From Chloroflexota bacterium (GTDB taxonomy: Bacteria > Chloroflexota > Dormibacteria > CF-121), in the NCBI GenBank assembly GCA_005881175.1, contig VBEN01000111.1:1-44754 (forward strand): DNA of 44,754 nucleotides, in the 5' to 3' direction. The notes under the pieces are model-generated. The model worked only from the letters and a program-made list of their open reading frames with translations. It searched no databases and was not told the origin of the DNA. Below, piece after piece: positions 17,313 to 26,335 of this stretch. Made by a program: the position numbers and the translations under genes. Each line of letters opens with the position of its first letter. Positions within the stretch are counted from its first letter, which is position 1.

Positions 17313-17330
17313 TCAGAGGAGAAAGCCATC

Positions 17331-17759
17331 ATGGGTGATTCGTACGATCGGGAGATCGTCCGCGAGGAGACGAGCACGGGCGACCCGGTGCGCCCGGCGC
17401 CCGCCGCGCCGGTGACGAGCTCACACAGATCGGTGTACCGCGAGGGGAGCTATAACACGCGCGCCGTTCAAGCCGTTTGGTGGATTGTCGGTTTTATCGA
17501 TGTCCTGATTGCGATCCGCTTTGTGCTGAAGCTATTCGGCGCAAATGTGGGAGCGCCGTTCGTTCGCTTTATGTATGACGTGACCTGGCCGCTGGTCGCG
17601 CCCTTCCACGGCATCTTCAATACGACGCAGCAAGGCCGATCGATCCTCGAGCCGGAGTCGCTGGTCGCGATCGCGATCTATGCCCTGATCGGATGGGGCA
17701 TCGTGTCGCTGATCCGGTTGATGACCCGGCCGCGCTCAACGACGACCGTCGTCGACTGA
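17331..17759 (+). CDS. YggT-like small membrane protein
   Basis: This 142-residue protein has a polar N-terminus of about 45 residues followed by two hydrophobic segments: VWWIVGFIDVLIAIRFVLKL and a C-terminal one around ESLVAIAIYALIGWGIVSL. The central FVRFMYDVTWPLVAPFHGIF resembles YggT family proteins, which are envelope or cell-division-related membrane proteins of uncertain function. AGAGGAGAA precedes ATG 17331, and a strong terminator follows. Confidence 0.75.
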   Translation: MGDSYDREIVREETSTGDPVRPAPAAPVTSSHRSVYREGSYNTRAVQAVWWIVGFIDVLIAIRFVLKLFGANVGAPFVRFMYDVTWPLVAPFHGIFNTTQQGRSILEPESLVAIAIYALIGWGIVSLIRLMTRPRSTTTVVD

Positions 17760-18266
17760 TCGTTTCGGGCTATCTTTGCTGAGCCGCCCACTGGGCGGCT
17801 TATTTTTCTGCGTCCCGCTGATCGCGGCCTCGATGTCCCTGACCCGGTGCCAGGCGGAGTGGCCATCGAAGTCACCGGGCCAGGAGGCGCCACGTTCCTT
17901 TCCGCTGAACCAGTCGTCAGGCCGCTCCCGCAGGGTGAGAAGGACCTGCTGCTGAACCCGCCGATGCCAGCGCACAATGTCCGCCGGCCGGCGGTTGCGC
18001 CATCGTCCATAGATCACGGCGTTGCCGGCATTGACGTCGAGCCCGCGCATCTCCGGCGGCCGCTTGTCGCCGCGGAAGACGCGTGCGCTGTGCTCCTTCC
18101 AGTACACGATGTGCGCCAGCGCATCCTTGACGGTCCATGGGTCTTTGGTCTCGGGCCGCGGTACGCGGCGGCGCCAGTCGGCCGGCCTCAGCCGTAAGAC
18201 CAGACGTTCAAGCTGTTCGAACTCCCGTACCGTTCGGTCGACGACCTCCCTGCGGGTGTGTCGCAT
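17736..18266 (-). CDS. DinB/MDMPI-like four-helix protein
   Basis: This 176-residue protein has DinB superfamily features: a helical N-terminus, PWTVKDALAHIVYWKEH (with potential metal-binding His) and GHSAWHRVRDIE near the end. Such proteins are metal-dependent thiol S-transferases or uncharacterised. It follows lysJ by 7 nt and is probably the tail of the lysine operon, although it has no evident place in that pathway. Its 3' end overlaps the convergent YggT-like gene by 24 bp and contains that gene's terminator hairpin in its coding sequence. Confidence 0.7.
   Translation of the reverse strand: MRHTRREVVDRTVREFEQLERLVLRLRPADWRRRVPRPETKDPWTVKDALAHIVYWKEHSARVFRGDKRPPEMRGLDVNAGNAVIYGRWRNRRPADIVRWHRRVQQQVLLTLRERPDDWFSGKERGASWPGDFDGHSAWHRVRDIEAAISGTQKNKPPSGRLSKDSPKRSVDDGRR
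17782..17808 (+). terminator. Rho-independent terminator of the YggT-like gene
   Basis: AGCCGCCC, loop ACT, GGGCGGCT, then TATTTTTCT. An 8-bp stem followed by a T-rich tract on the plus strand. On the minus strand no T-run follows, and the hairpin is part of the DinB-like coding sequence. Confidence 0.85.
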
Positions 18267-18273
18267 CGGCCGA

Positions 18274-19446
18274 TCAGCCGGCCTGGCGAACCGCCGCCGC
18301 CAGAGCCTCGATGCCCTCGTCGAGCTGGGCGTCCTCGATCAGGATCGATGGAAGGAACCTGATGACGGTTCCCCCGCCGGGCAGGGCGAGAACCCCACGT
18401 TCCTGCATGGCCTTGATCACGGGCGTCGCTGGTTTCTTCAGCTCGACTGCCAGCATCAAGCCGCGCCCACGCACCTCGCGGACCTGCGCCAGCCGAAGGC
18501 CACGAACCTTCTCCATGAACCGCTGGCCCGCCTGGGTGGCGCGGTTGTGAACCTCGTTACTACTCAGGACCGTGAGCGTGGCCGTGCCGGCGGCGCAAAC
18601 GAGCGGGTTGCCGGCAAAGGTACTCCCGTGGCTGCCCTTCGGCACCCGCTCGCTCACGGACTCGGTTGTCACCGTCACGCCCAGCGGCAGGCCATTCGCG
18701 ATGGATTTGGACATACAGAGGATGTCGGGGACGATGTCCTCTCGGCTGAAGGCGAAGACCCCGCCGGTGCGGAATCCCGTCTGGATCTCGTCACAGATTA
18801 GGAGGATGCCGCGTGCGTCGCATCGCTCCCGGATACCCGCGAGATAGCCGTCGGCCGGCACGCGTACGCCGCCCTCGCCCTGGATGGGCTCGACAATCAC
18901 GGCGCCGATCGAATCGTCGAATGCCTCATCCATGGCATTGAGGTCATCGAAGGGCACGTGACGGACGCCCTCCAGCATGGGCGCGAACGGATCGCGGTAT
19001 TTTGCGTCAGCGGTGGCGGCCAGGGCGCCAAATGTGCGTCCGTGATACGCGCGGTGCGTGGCGATGATGCCATGGCGGCCGGTGGCCACCCGCGCATACT
19101 TCAGCGCCGCTTCGACCGACTCCGCACCGGAATTTCCGAACGAGATCCTAGACAGTGGCGGCGGCAGAAGGGCACCAAGCGCCACGAGGAACTCGTCGCG
19201 GGCCGGCGTCTCAAAACTCTGATGAGCGCTTAAGAGCGTGGCCGCCTGGGCCGTGATGGCGGCCGTCACCTGCGGATGGCTGTGCCCGAGGAGATTCACG
19301 CCGTAGTTGGTCATCAGGTCGAGATAGCGTCGGTTCCGGTCGTCCCAGAGGTAGGCGCCTTCACCGCGGACCAGCGTGAGACCGCGGGCGGCGTGCAATG
19401 GAATCGGGCTCAGCCGGGCGTGGGTGGTCGTCAGGTCGTGACCCAT
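18274..19446 (-). CDS. lysJ: [LysW]-aminoadipate/glutamate semialdehyde transaminase
   Basis: This 390-residue class III PLP aminotransferase (acetylornithine aminotransferase family) would aminate the LysW-bound semialdehyde to LysW-lysine or LysW-ornithine. Motifs: SGAES phosphate site, AYHGRT, EPIQGEGG, LICDEIQTGFRTG and the Schiff-base Lys247 in SKSIANG. The ATG at 19446 lies 16 nt inside the end of lysZ. Context within the LysW cluster, rather than the sequence alone, distinguishes it from ArgD. Confidence 0.92.
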   Translation of the reverse strand: MGHDLTTTHARLSPIPLHAARGLTLVRGEGAYLWDDRNRRYLDLMTNYGVNLLGHSHPQVTAAITAQAATLLSAHQSFETPARDEFLVALGALLPPPLSRISFGNSGAESVEAALKYARVATGRHGIIATHRAYHGRTFGALAATADAKYRDPFAPMLEGVRHVPFDDLNAMDEAFDDSIGAVIVEPIQGEGGVRVPADGYLAGIRERCDARGILLICDEIQTGFRTGGVFAFSREDIVPDILCMSKSIANGLPLGVTVTTESVSERVPKGSHGSTFAGNPLVCAAGTATLTVLSSNEVHNRATQAGQRFMEKVRGLRLAQVREVRGRGLMLAVELKKPATPVIKAMQERGVLALPGGGTVIRFLPSILIEDAQLDEGIEALAAAVRQAG

Positions 19447-20225
19447 GTGCCGGCTCCTTCGAATGCCCGGGTCAGTGGATGTTCGCCGCGGCCGTCGAGC
19501 AGGCCGACGGCCTGGATCCCGCGTCGGATCGCCTGACCCGCCGCCAGCAGCTTCACCCTCGCCCGCCCCTTACCGTATTCGGCCACTCGCTCGATCTCCT
19601 CCAGGTGGATCAGCGGAATCACGCTCCGCTCGTCCGCGACGTCTCGCATGAAGCCCGGCGTGTCGGCGAAGATCAGCAGCCGCTCCGCGGTGAGCGCGGT
19701 CGCGATCTCCATCGCCAGGCGATCGCCGTCGACGTTGATGGCGACGCCGTCGTGGCTGAGGGCCGGGGGCGTTACCACCGGCAGATAGCCGTGCTCGAGC
19801 AGCAGGTGGAGCAGCCTCGGCTCGACCCGCTCGATACTGCCGCTGTGATCGCCGTGGAGGACCTTTGTCTTGCCATCCTCCCTGATGCGCAGATCGGGTT
19901 TGCGGCGGCCGGTCGCGATCCCGCCATCCATCGCGGTCAGACCGACGGCATTGGCGCCGAGTGCCCGGAGCCGCTCGACGATCCGCTTGTTCTGCTTGCC
20001 GGCGTAGGCCATCAGGAAGTGATCCATCGTGGTTTCGTCGGTGAAGCGGCTGACTTCCCCGCGCTCAGACGTGACCATCCTTGGCGGGTGACCGAGCCGG
20101 GTGGAGAGGTCGTTGAGTTCCTTGTTCGCGCCGTGGACCAAAACCAGCGGCTCGCGGCAAGCCGCGACGTCAGCCAACAGCGGATCGATGTCAGTGAGAC
20201 TGCCGCCGATCTTGATGACCAGCAC
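19431..20225 (-). CDS. lysZ: [LysW]-aminoadipate/glutamate kinase
   Basis: This 264-residue amino-acid kinase (ArgB fold) phosphorylates the side-chain carboxylate of LysW-bound aminoadipate or glutamate. It has VIKIGGSL at the N-terminus, VHGANKELN, GLTAMDGG and the INVDGDRLA nucleotide/substrate region. The GTG start 20225 is 3 nt after the lysY stop. Only one kinase is present, so it probably serves both lysine and arginine branches. Confidence 0.93.
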   Translation of the reverse strand: MLVIKIGGSLTDIDPLLADVAACREPLVLVHGANKELNDLSTRLGHPPRMVTSERGEVSRFTDETTMDHFLMAYAGKQNKRIVERLRALGANAVGLTAMDGGIATGRRKPDLRIREDGKTKVLHGDHSGSIERVEPRLLHLLLEHGYLPVVTPPALSHDGVAINVDGDRLAMEIATALTAERLLIFADTPGFMRDVADERSVIPLIHLEEIERVAEYGKGRARVKLLAAGQAIRRGIQAVGLLDGRGEHPLTRAFEGAGTWVTT

Positions 20226-20228
20226 GGC

Positions 20229-21284
20229 TCAAATGGGGTACAGGCCCGGGAAGTCGAGCCCGGTCCGCTCATCCCATCCGAAGCGCACGTTGAGCGCCTG
20301 CACGGCCTGGCCCGCGGCGCCCTTCATCAGGTTGTCGAGCGCGCTCATGACCACCACCCGTCGGGAATGAGGGTCGCGTTCGAAGCCGACGTCGCAGTAG
20401 TTCGTGCCCGACAGGATCTTCGGGTTGGGATAGCGGTGGATGCCCTGCGACTCCTTGACGATCCGCATGAAGGGTTCGTCGTTAAAGGCCGAGCGATAGA
20501 TCTTCCAGATAGCCTTCTCGTCCAGGTCGTCATTGAGAAAGACATGCGCCGTCGTAAGGATTCCGCGGACCGCCTCCACTGCGGTCGCGGAGAAGGCGAC
20601 GCTGGCCCCGTGACCGTTGGCCGAGGCGAGCCCGAGTTCCTGGATGATCTCCGCGCTATGGCGATGCGAGGTGGGCGCGAAAGACCGCATCTCACCACTC
20701 CGGTGCGGATGATGCGAGGCCGGTCCTGCCTCGGCGCCGCCGGCCGACGACCCGGTCTTACCCTCGATCACGATTGGCATCGACCGATCGAGCACCCCTG
20801 CCCGGGTCAGCGGATACAGTCCCAGGATCGCCGCGGTTGCCAGGCAGCCGCCGGCCGCGAGCCGATCCGCTCCCCGAATCTGTTCGCGATGCAGCTCCGG
20901 CAGCGCGTAGACGAAGTCGTCGAGCAGCGATGGCTGCGGGTGCTCCCAGCCATACCAGGTTGGGTAACTCGCACGGTCGCGCAGCCGGAAGTCGGCCGAG
21001 AGGTCGACGATCGTGGGGGCCAGCGATTGCAGCTGGCTGATCTCGCGGCTGGTCTGGCCGTGCGGCAGCGCGAGGAAGAGCACGTCGACCGGCCGGAGCG
21101 AGGCGCGGGACTGGAATTTCAAGTCGGTGCGCCGGCGCAGATGGGGGTGGACGCTGTGCACGAACTTTCCGCCCAGCCGCTCGGAGGTGACCTGCGTGAC
21201 ATCGACCTCAGGGTGCGAAAGCAGCAGGCGGAGGAGTTCACCACCGGCGTAGCCGGCGCCACCAACGACGGCAGCCGTCCTCAC
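20229..21284 (-). CDS. lysY: [LysW]-aminoadipyl/glutamyl phosphate reductase
   Basis: This 351-residue NADPH-dependent reductase of the ArgC family makes the LysW-bound semialdehyde. The cofactor motif GGAGYAGGE (8-16), LALPHGQT, LSADFRLRD and the catalytic Cys147 in AAGGCLATAA are intact. GTG start 21284, 7 nt after lysK. The TGSSAGGAEAG loop is as in LysY/ArgC proteins. It is presumably shared between aminoadipyl and glutamyl substrates. Confidence 0.93.
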   Translation of the reverse strand: MRTAAVVGGAGYAGGELLRLLLSHPEVDVTQVTSERLGGKFVHSVHPHLRRRTDLKFQSRASLRPVDVLFLALPHGQTSREISQLQSLAPTIVDLSADFRLRDRASYPTWYGWEHPQPSLLDDFVYALPELHREQIRGADRLAAGGCLATAAILGLYPLTRAGVLDRSMPIVIEGKTGSSAGGAEAGPASHHPHRSGEMRSFAPTSHRHSAEIIQELGLASANGHGASVAFSATAVEAVRGILTTAHVFLNDDLDEKAIWKIYRSAFNDEPFMRIVKESQGIHRYPNPKILSGTNYCDVGFERDPHSRRVVVMSALDNLMKGAAGQAVQALNVRFGWDERTGLDFPGLYPI

Positions 21285-21291
21285 CGAACGA

Positions 21292-22395
21292 TTATCCAGC
21301 GAGCTGGCGGAGGGCCGCTGTCAGGGCGTCGACGCCGCGCTCGAACTCGTTCAGATCGATCGCTTCCTCGGGTGTGTGGTCGAGCCTTGAATCGCCGGGA
21401 CCGTAGGCGAGCGCCGGGCAGCCCCAGGCCGGAGCCAGGATGTTCATGTCCGAAGTTCCCGTCTTCATCTTGAAGCGTGGCGTGCCGCCGGCGTCGCGGA
21501 TGCCTTTGAGAAAAGCCCGGACGACCGGGGTGTTCTTCTCCGCACGGACTGCGGCATCCGCGTACTCGAAGCGCAACTCGGCGCCGTCTCCCCAGGTCTT
21601 GAGCCGCCCCTGGAAATCGGCCACGTCGAAGTTGGGCGGCAGGCGAAATCCGATCGTCATCGTCGCCGTATCGCGAAAGCCGTCGTGGTCACCGTGGAAT
21701 CGGAGGACCCGGGTGTCGAGCCGGTCGAAGCTGGCCTTTGCTCCTCCCTCTCTGGGGGAGGGCAGGGTCGGAGCTGCCTGTTCCGCAGCGTAATCCTGCA
21801 CCCGCCGCACGAATGCGATGGCGCGATCGGCGGCGCTCTCGTTCGGTCCGGCGCCGTGACCCATCGCTATCGAGAGGCGATAGCGGAGGCGAAGGCTGCC
21901 CTTGTAGCCCAGCGTCACGGCCTCCCAGCCACTCGGCTCGAGGATGACGAGCTGGTCCGGTGGCCGGCGGCTCGTGAGATGGCGGGCGCCTCGGGAGCTG
22001 CCCTCTTCCTCAACCGCACCGATCACCGTGAAACGGCACGCGGCGCCGGCTGGTTGCCGAGCCACCGCCGTGATGGCGGCGGCCAGCGGCCCCTTAGCAT
22101 CGACCGCGCCGCGACCGCTGAGCCGATCGCCCTCGCGCCGTACCGGGATGAATCCGGGGACGGTATCGATGTGGCCCATGAGCAGGACCTCACGCGGCCC
22201 GCTCCCCCAGAAGGCAACGACATTGCCTACCTCGTCACGCCTGGCGGCGAAGCCCATGGCACGGAGCCTCGAAACCAACCACTGGCCAAGTGCTCGCTCC
22301 TGGGTCGACGGGCTCGGGATCGAGAGCATCTCCTCCAGCAGCTCGATCCCTGACTCGGTGACGGGCTCGGTTTGGGAGCGCAGCGCGGTGATCAC
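21292..22395 (-). CDS. lysK: [LysW]-lysine/ornithine hydrolase with repeat insertion
   Basis: This 367-residue M20-family metallopeptidase cleaves free lysine (or ornithine) from LysW. Metal and catalytic residues: His75 and Asp77 (GHIDTVPG), Asp99 (GAVDAKG), Glu129/130 (GAVEEEGSS), and the C-terminal TGTSDMN with the final DHTPEE His. GTG 22395 overlaps the lysX stop as GTGA. A palindromic repeat inserts [14 protein letters not shown] between YAAEQ and FDRL, between the two domains, without breaking the frame. Confidence 0.92.
   Translation of the reverse strand: MITALRSQTEPVTESGIELLEEMLSIPSPSTQERALGQWLVSRLRAMGFAARRDEVGNVVAFWGSGPREVLLMGHIDTVPGFIPVRREGDRLSGRGAVDAKGPLAAAITAVARQPAGAACRFTVIGAVEEEGSSRGARHLTSRRPPDQLVILEPSGWEAVTLGYKGSLRLRYRLSIAMGHGAGPNESAADRAIAFVRRVQDYAAEQAAPTLPSPREGGAKASFDRLDTRVLRFHGDHDGFRDTATMTIGFRLPPNFDVADFQGRLKTWGDGAELRFEYADAAVRAEKNTPVVRAFLKGIRDAGGTPRFKMKTGTSDMNILAPAWGCPALAYGPGDSRLDHTPEEAIDLNEFERGVDALTAALRQLAG
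21741..21775 (+). repeat. Palindromic G/C-strand repeat, copy C
   Basis: CTCCTCCCTCTCTGGGGGAGGGCAGGGTCGGAG. The arms CTCCCTC and GGGGGAG pair. It is inside lysK, translated on the minus strand as part of [11 protein letters not shown]. Confidence 0.75.
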
Positions 22396-23246
22396 GCCGG
22401 CACCGCCTCCAACTCGCCGACCCGAAGCACCTGGTCGACGATCCGAGCCGGGATGTCGACGCCGGTGGTCTCGATGCTGTTGCGGAACTCCATCGTGTAA
22501 TTGACCTCGCTGACCACCATGCCGTCGGGGTGCTCGAGCAGGTCGATCGCCAGGACGCCACCGCCAACCGCTTGGGCCGCGGCCCGCGACAGCCGATCGA
22601 TCTCCGCGGTCACCGGGCAATTACGTGCCCGACCGCCCCGCGCGGTGTTCGTGATCCAGTGGTTCGACTCTCGGTAGATGGCGCAGATCGTCTCATCGCC
22701 GACAACGAAGCTGCGGATGTCGCGCGACGGCTTGTCGACGAACTCCTGGACATAGAAGATCGCGTGCTGATAGGAGCCGAGTGTGTCTTTGTGCTCGAGC
22801 AGCGCTTCGGCGGCCTCGCGGTCTGAGATCTTGGCCAGCAGCCTCCCCCACGACCCGACCGCCGGTTTCAGCACGACCGGGTAGCCGAGCGTCTCGATGG
22901 CTTCCAGCGCCGATTCCGGGGTAAACGCGATCAACGTTCGTGGACTCGGCACGCCGGCCGCGACCAGGGCGGTCGTGGTGTTGATCTTGTCGCCGCAGGT
23001 GAGCGCCACCTCGTAGGTGTTGACCGTTGGGATCCCCCACTGGTTGAGGATGCGCAGGGCGTACAGCGCGCGCGAGTGATGCAGGCAGCGCTCGAGGACG
23101 ACATCGAAGCGGGCGGGTTCCGCCCGCAGGTCGAAGACGAGCTCGCGGTCGTCCATCCGCTCGATGTCCATCCCGCGCCGGGTGAAGGCCTCGAACAGCA
23201 GCTTCTCCTCGGCCCGGATCCGGGAGCAGAGAACTCCAATCCTCAT
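22392..23246 (-). CDS. lysX: [LysW]-aminoadipate ligase (copy 1, LysX)
   Basis: This 284-residue RimK-type ATP-grasp enzyme joins aminoadipate to the C-terminal Glu of LysW. The start [18 protein letters not shown], the ATP-grasp [16 protein letters not shown], the [10 protein letters not shown] loop and the metal site [10 protein letters not shown] are clear. The C-terminal [17 protein letters not shown] and the NCP motif closely resemble the Thermus LysX as I remember it. ATG 23246 forms an ATGA overlap with the lysW stop. It shares a cluster with lysW and lysK, hence the lysine-branch assignment. Confidence 0.9.
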   Translation of the reverse strand: MRIGVLCSRIRAEEKLLFEAFTRRGMDIERMDDRELVFDLRAEPARFDVVLERCLHHSRALYALRILNQWGIPTVNTYEVALTCGDKINTTTALVAAGVPSPRTLIAFTPESALEAIETLGYPVVLKPAVGSWGRLLAKISDREAAEALLEHKDTLGSYQHAIFYVQEFVDKPSRDIRSFVVGDETICAIYRESNHWITNTARGGRARNCPVTAEIDRLSRAAAQAVGGGVLAIDLLEHPDGMVVSEVNYTMEFRNSIETTGVDIPARIVDQVLRVGELEAVPA

Positions 23247-23422
23247 TCGCCCCAGTCTTCCTCTTCTTCCGGCGCCAGGCGAAGCTCGGCCGGATCGCGC
23301 TCGACGACTTCCAACTCGGCGCCGCACTCGGCGCAGGGCACGATCTCGCCCTTTTCGACGTCCGCAGCGAGCTTGACATCGGCCTCGCATTCCGGACACT
23401 TCGCGGTTACGGCAGTTGCCAT
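23243..23422 (-). CDS. lysW: Amino-group carrier protein LysW
   Basis: This 59-residue acidic carrier protects the amino group of aminoadipate or glutamate through an isopeptide bond to its C-terminal Glu. Two CxxC pairs (Cys9/12 and Cys30/33) form the zinc ribbon. A strongly acidic tail ends in the diagnostic EDWGE. Its ATG overlaps the lysU stop region and its stop overlaps lysX (ATGA). Only one LysW is present for two ligases. Confidence 0.97.
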   Translation of the reverse strand: MATAVTAKCPECEADVKLAADVEKGEIVPCAECGAELEVVERDPAELRLAPEEEEDWGE

Positions 23423-23919
23423 CACGACACCTCCTCGATCGCGGCCCAGCCGCGCGTTTTGATCAAGTCGATCAGCGTCCCGGCTTCCATGATGGCGACC
23501 GCCACCGGGCCGGGTGTCTCCCCCCTGAACATCTTGCCATTGACCTCGATGCTGCCGGAACGGATGTCGATCGATACCGAATCGCCGTCGGCAACGGCGT
23601 CGTAGACCGCATCGCATTGAAGCACCGGCAGCCCGATGTTGATGGCGTTGCGATAGAAGATCCGGGCGAAGCTCCGGGCGATCACCGCCTGGATGCCGGC
23701 GGCTTTGATCGCCATGGGCGCGTGCTCGCGCGAGCTGCCGCAGCCGAAATTGCGGCCGCCCACGATCACGTCGCCAGGTTGGGCGGTGCTGGCGAAGTCA
23801 GGCCGGGCCTCGATGAAACACGCCTTACCGAGGGCAGCCGCGTCCGTGGTCACGTTGTAGCGCCCGGGGATGATGGCGTCGGTCGAGATCGCATCGCCGA
23901 ACTTGAAGATCCGACCCAT
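23422..23919 (-). CDS. lysU: Homoaconitase small subunit (LysU/LeuD family)
   Basis: This 165-residue swivelling-domain subunit pairs with LysT to isomerise homocitrate to homoisocitrate. It has the start [20 protein letters not shown], the [15 protein letters not shown] signature and [18 protein letters not shown]. The substrate loop region reads [11 protein letters not shown] rather than the YLRT of many isopropylmalate isomerases, consistent with homoaconitase. Assignment to lysine rather than leucine rests on context. Its ATG shares one base with the lysT stop (TGATG). Confidence 0.88.
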   Translation of the reverse strand: MGRIFKFGDAISTDAIIPGRYNVTTDAAALGKACFIEARPDFASTAQPGDVIVGGRNFGCGSSREHAPMAIKAAGIQAVIARSFARIFYRNAINIGLPVLQCDAVYDAVADGDSVSIDIRSGSIEVNGKMFRGETPGPVAVAIMEAGTLIDLIKTRGWAAIEEVS

Positions 23920-25151
23920 CAGTTGAAGCCTCTCGGATCGGTAATGGCACCGGCCAGCGCCGACACCGCCGCGACCGCGGGGTTGGCGAGGTAGATCTCG
24001 GCCTGCGGGCTGCCCATCCGGCCCGCGTAATTCCGGTTGCTGGTCGAGAGCGCCCGCTCCCCCGGTCCGAGCACGCCGTGCTGGCGGCCGAGGCAGGGCC
24101 CGCAGCCCGCGTTCATCACCAGCGCGCCGGCTTCCATGAAGGTCTGGATGTAGCCGCGGGCCAGTGCCTCCATGTAGATCTGCTTGGACGCCGGGACCAC
24201 GATGGTTCGGGTGCGAGGGTGTACCTGCCGCCCCTGAAAGTAGCCGGCGACGATGGCGAGATCCTCGATCCGCCCGTTCGCACAGCTGCCGACGAAGACC
24301 TCATCGAGCTGCGTGCCCTCGACCATGCTCAGATCCTGGACGTTATCGATCGCGGGCGGGCAGGCGATCTGCGGCTCCAGTGTCTGCGCATCGACTTCGA
24401 TCACGGCCCGATACTCAGGCCGAACGGGATGCAGGTCGGCGACCTCGGCATCGCCGAGGTAGCGGCGCGTCTGCTCGTCGGGCTCGCAAAGGCCGGCCTT
24501 ACCGCCGAAGTCGACCGTCAGGTTGGCGAGCGTGAGGCGTTCGTCCACGCTCATGGCTTCGACCGCCTCACCTCCCCACTCGACGGCCAGGTAGTTGGCG
24601 CCCTCGGCGCCGAGCCGGCGGATTACCTGCAGCGCAAGGTCCTTAGGAAAGATTCCGGGTGGCAGCGCCCCCCGAAGATTGATCCGGATTGTTTCGGGGA
24701 CTCGGAACCAGGTCCGACCGGTGGCGAACGTGACGGCGATGTCGGTCGAGCCGAAGCCGGCGGCGAAACAGCCCAGCGCGCCATACGTCGTGCTGTGGGA
24801 GTCGGCGCCCACCACGATGCCGCCGGGACGGATGAAGCCTTTTTCCACCATCAGCTGGTGGCAGATGCCTTCCTGGAACACATGCGTCACGCCGTATTCC
24901 GCCGCGAAATCGCGAACCAGCTTGTGCAACCCAGCGGACGCGACGGTGTTCGCCGGCAAGATATGGTCGAAGACGAGGATCACGCGTTCCGGATCCCAGA
25001 GCGGGACTTCGAGATGGCGGAAGGCCTCGATCGCCAGCGGACCGGTCACGTCGTGCGCCATCGCATAATCGACCGGCGCGACGACAATCTCGCCGGCATG
25101 GATGGGCCGTTCCATTCGCCGGGAGAAGATCTCTTCGGTCAGCGTTCCCAT
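23919..25151 (-). CDS. lysT: Homoaconitase large subunit (LysT/LeuC family)
   Basis: This 410-residue aconitase-family subunit carries the [4Fe-4S] ligands Cys290 (GSCANGR), Cys350 and Cys353 (AGCGPCLG). Other family motifs are DHILPAN, GADSHSTTYGALG and STSNRNYAGRMG. The ATG at 25151 follows GAGGAGAAACC, a good ribosome site; an in-frame upstream stretch to 25205 is not conserved. It lies 10 nt after lysS. The compact length is typical of bacterial/archaeal two-subunit enzymes. Confidence 0.92.
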   Translation of the reverse strand: MGTLTEEIFSRRMERPIHAGEIVVAPVDYAMAHDVTGPLAIEAFRHLEVPLWDPERVILVFDHILPANTVASAGLHKLVRDFAAEYGVTHVFQEGICHQLMVEKGFIRPGGIVVGADSHSTTYGALGCFAAGFGSTDIAVTFATGRTWFRVPETIRINLRGALPPGIFPKDLALQVIRRLGAEGANYLAVEWGGEAVEAMSVDERLTLANLTVDFGGKAGLCEPDEQTRRYLGDAEVADLHPVRPEYRAVIEVDAQTLEPQIACPPAIDNVQDLSMVEGTQLDEVFVGSCANGRIEDLAIVAGYFQGRQVHPRTRTIVVPASKQIYMEALARGYIQTFMEAGALVMNAGCGPCLGRQHGVLGPGERALSTSNRNYAGRMGSPQAEIYLANPAVAAVSALAGAITDPRGFN

Positions 25152-25161
25152 TGGTTTCTCC

Positions 25162-26289
25162 TCATGCCGGGACCGAGCCCCGGAGCAGGTCATCGAGTTC
25201 GTCATTGCTCAACGGACCGGCATCGGCCCGCCGCTTGACCTCGGCGGTGAGCGCCCGCACATCGTGCTCGGACAGCGTCAGCCCGAGGGCCGTCGCCCGG
25301 TGGGCGATGGCATGGCGGCCGGTCAGGCGGTGGCCGGTCATCACCGTCCGCTCGCGGCCGAAGCGCGCTGGGTCGAAGATCTCGTAGCTCGATGGGTCGC
25401 GCAGGACGGCGTTGGTGTGCATCCCGGCCTTGTGATGGAAAGCCGTGTCGCTGGTAATCGACGCGTTGAAGGGGACCTGGATGCCAACCATGCCGGCGAC
25501 CATCCGGTCGAGCTCGGGGAGGATCTCGAGCCGGTATTGGGCGACCAGGTCGGGACGCACGCTGAGCAATCGGGCGATCATCCCGCTGAGCGGCACGATG
25601 CCGTTACGTTCGCCGATGCCGAGCACGGTGGTGTCGATGTGGGTGGCACCCGCCTCCAGGGCGGCGTACGCATTGGCGATGGCGCACCCGGTGTCGTTGT
25701 GGGCATGGAATTCGATGTCGCAGTCGACCGCCTTCCGCACCATCGACACCAGCTCGAAGACCTGGTTGGGGGTCGCGATCCCGACCGTGTCGGCAAGGCC
25801 GACCCGCTCCGGGTGCAGCCGGTCGATCGCCTGATAGACGCGTAAGAGATCGCGCGGTTCGGACCGGAAGGAATCCTCGCTGCTGAAGCGCACCTCCAGC
25901 CCCTGCGCCTGGATGTAACGGACCACCTGAGTACCGGTTTCGATGATCTCGTCGACGCTCTTGCCGTGCGAGAAGGTGCGCATAGCCGACGACGTGCCGA
26001 ACAGAACGTCGATGCCATCGGCGCCGGTTCGCACCGCGATACGGGCATCGTCCAGGTGACAGCGGACGTGGGTCAGCACCTTGGCCCTCAGTGGCAGGGC
26101 GGCGATCGTACGCAGGTCGGCCTCCGACTGCGGCGAGGCGCAGGGCGATGTCAGTTCCAGGTACTCGACGCCAAACTCGTCGAGCATGTCGGCGATCGCG
26201 ATCTTCTGCTCCGGCGTGAAGTGAGCCGGCGCGAATTGCTCGCCCTCACGAAGCGTCGACTCGATGATCTTGAACGCTCGTATGCTCAT
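25162..26289 (-). CDS. lysS: Homocitrate synthase
   Basis: This 375-residue HMGL-type TIM-barrel enzyme condenses 2-oxoglutarate and acetyl-CoA, the committed step of the aminoadipate route. The start [19 protein letters not shown] holds the STLREGEQ motif. Further motifs are [21 protein letters not shown], the metal-binding [14 protein letters not shown] and [12 protein letters not shown]. The ATG at 26289 follows CGGAGGTGCC, directly after the T-box terminator U-tract; the open frame extends far upstream but only through the leader and argX. It is the first gene of a run continuing to lysJ. Confidence 0.94.
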   Translation of the reverse strand: MSIRAFKIIESTLREGEQFAPAHFTPEQKIAIADMLDEFGVEYLELTSPCASPQSEADLRTIAALPLRAKVLTHVRCHLDDARIAVRTGADGIDVLFGTSSAMRTFSHGKSVDEIIETGTQVVRYIQAQGLEVRFSSEDSFRSEPRDLLRVYQAIDRLHPERVGLADTVGIATPNQVFELVSMVRKAVDCDIEFHAHNDTGCAIANAYAALEAGATHIDTTVLGIGERNGIVPLSGMIARLLSVRPDLVAQYRLEILPELDRMVAGMVGIQVPFNASITSDTAFHHKAGMHTNAVLRDPSSYEIFDPARFGRERTVMTGHRLTGRHAIAHRATALGLTLSEHDVRALTAEVKRRADAGPLSNDELDDLLRGSVPA

Positions 26290-26299
26290 GGCACCTCCG

Positions 26300-26335
26300 A
26301 AAAACAAAAAGCCTTCGTCCACCGGGACGAGAGGC
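26300..26335 (-). terminator. T-box attenuator terminator
   Basis: In transcript sense: GCCTCTCGTCC, loop CGGT, GGACGAAGGC, then TTTTTGTTTTT (one bulged C in the stem). The hairpin competes with the antiterminator formed by the T-box sequence just upstream. The lysS ribosome site begins immediately after the U-tract. Confidence 0.92.

Larger units (their letters stand above)
16971..17330. other. 360-bp non-coding intergenic region
   Basis: No convincing gene is found between the PanE-like start and the YggT-like start. The region holds a strong hairpin (17073-17099), a GC-rich stretch 17130-17160 rich in CCGGG and CGGGC words, and an AT-richer segment 17234-17280 with TATACA and TAAAAT that may carry the promoter of the YggT-like gene. 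The reading frames crossing it show no recognisable protein. Confidence 0.5.

Noticed and set aside
19398-21473. 691-codon plus-strand open frame
   Set aside because: It lies opposite lysJ, lysZ and lysY, which carry clear catalytic motifs; no domain is seen in the antisense product.
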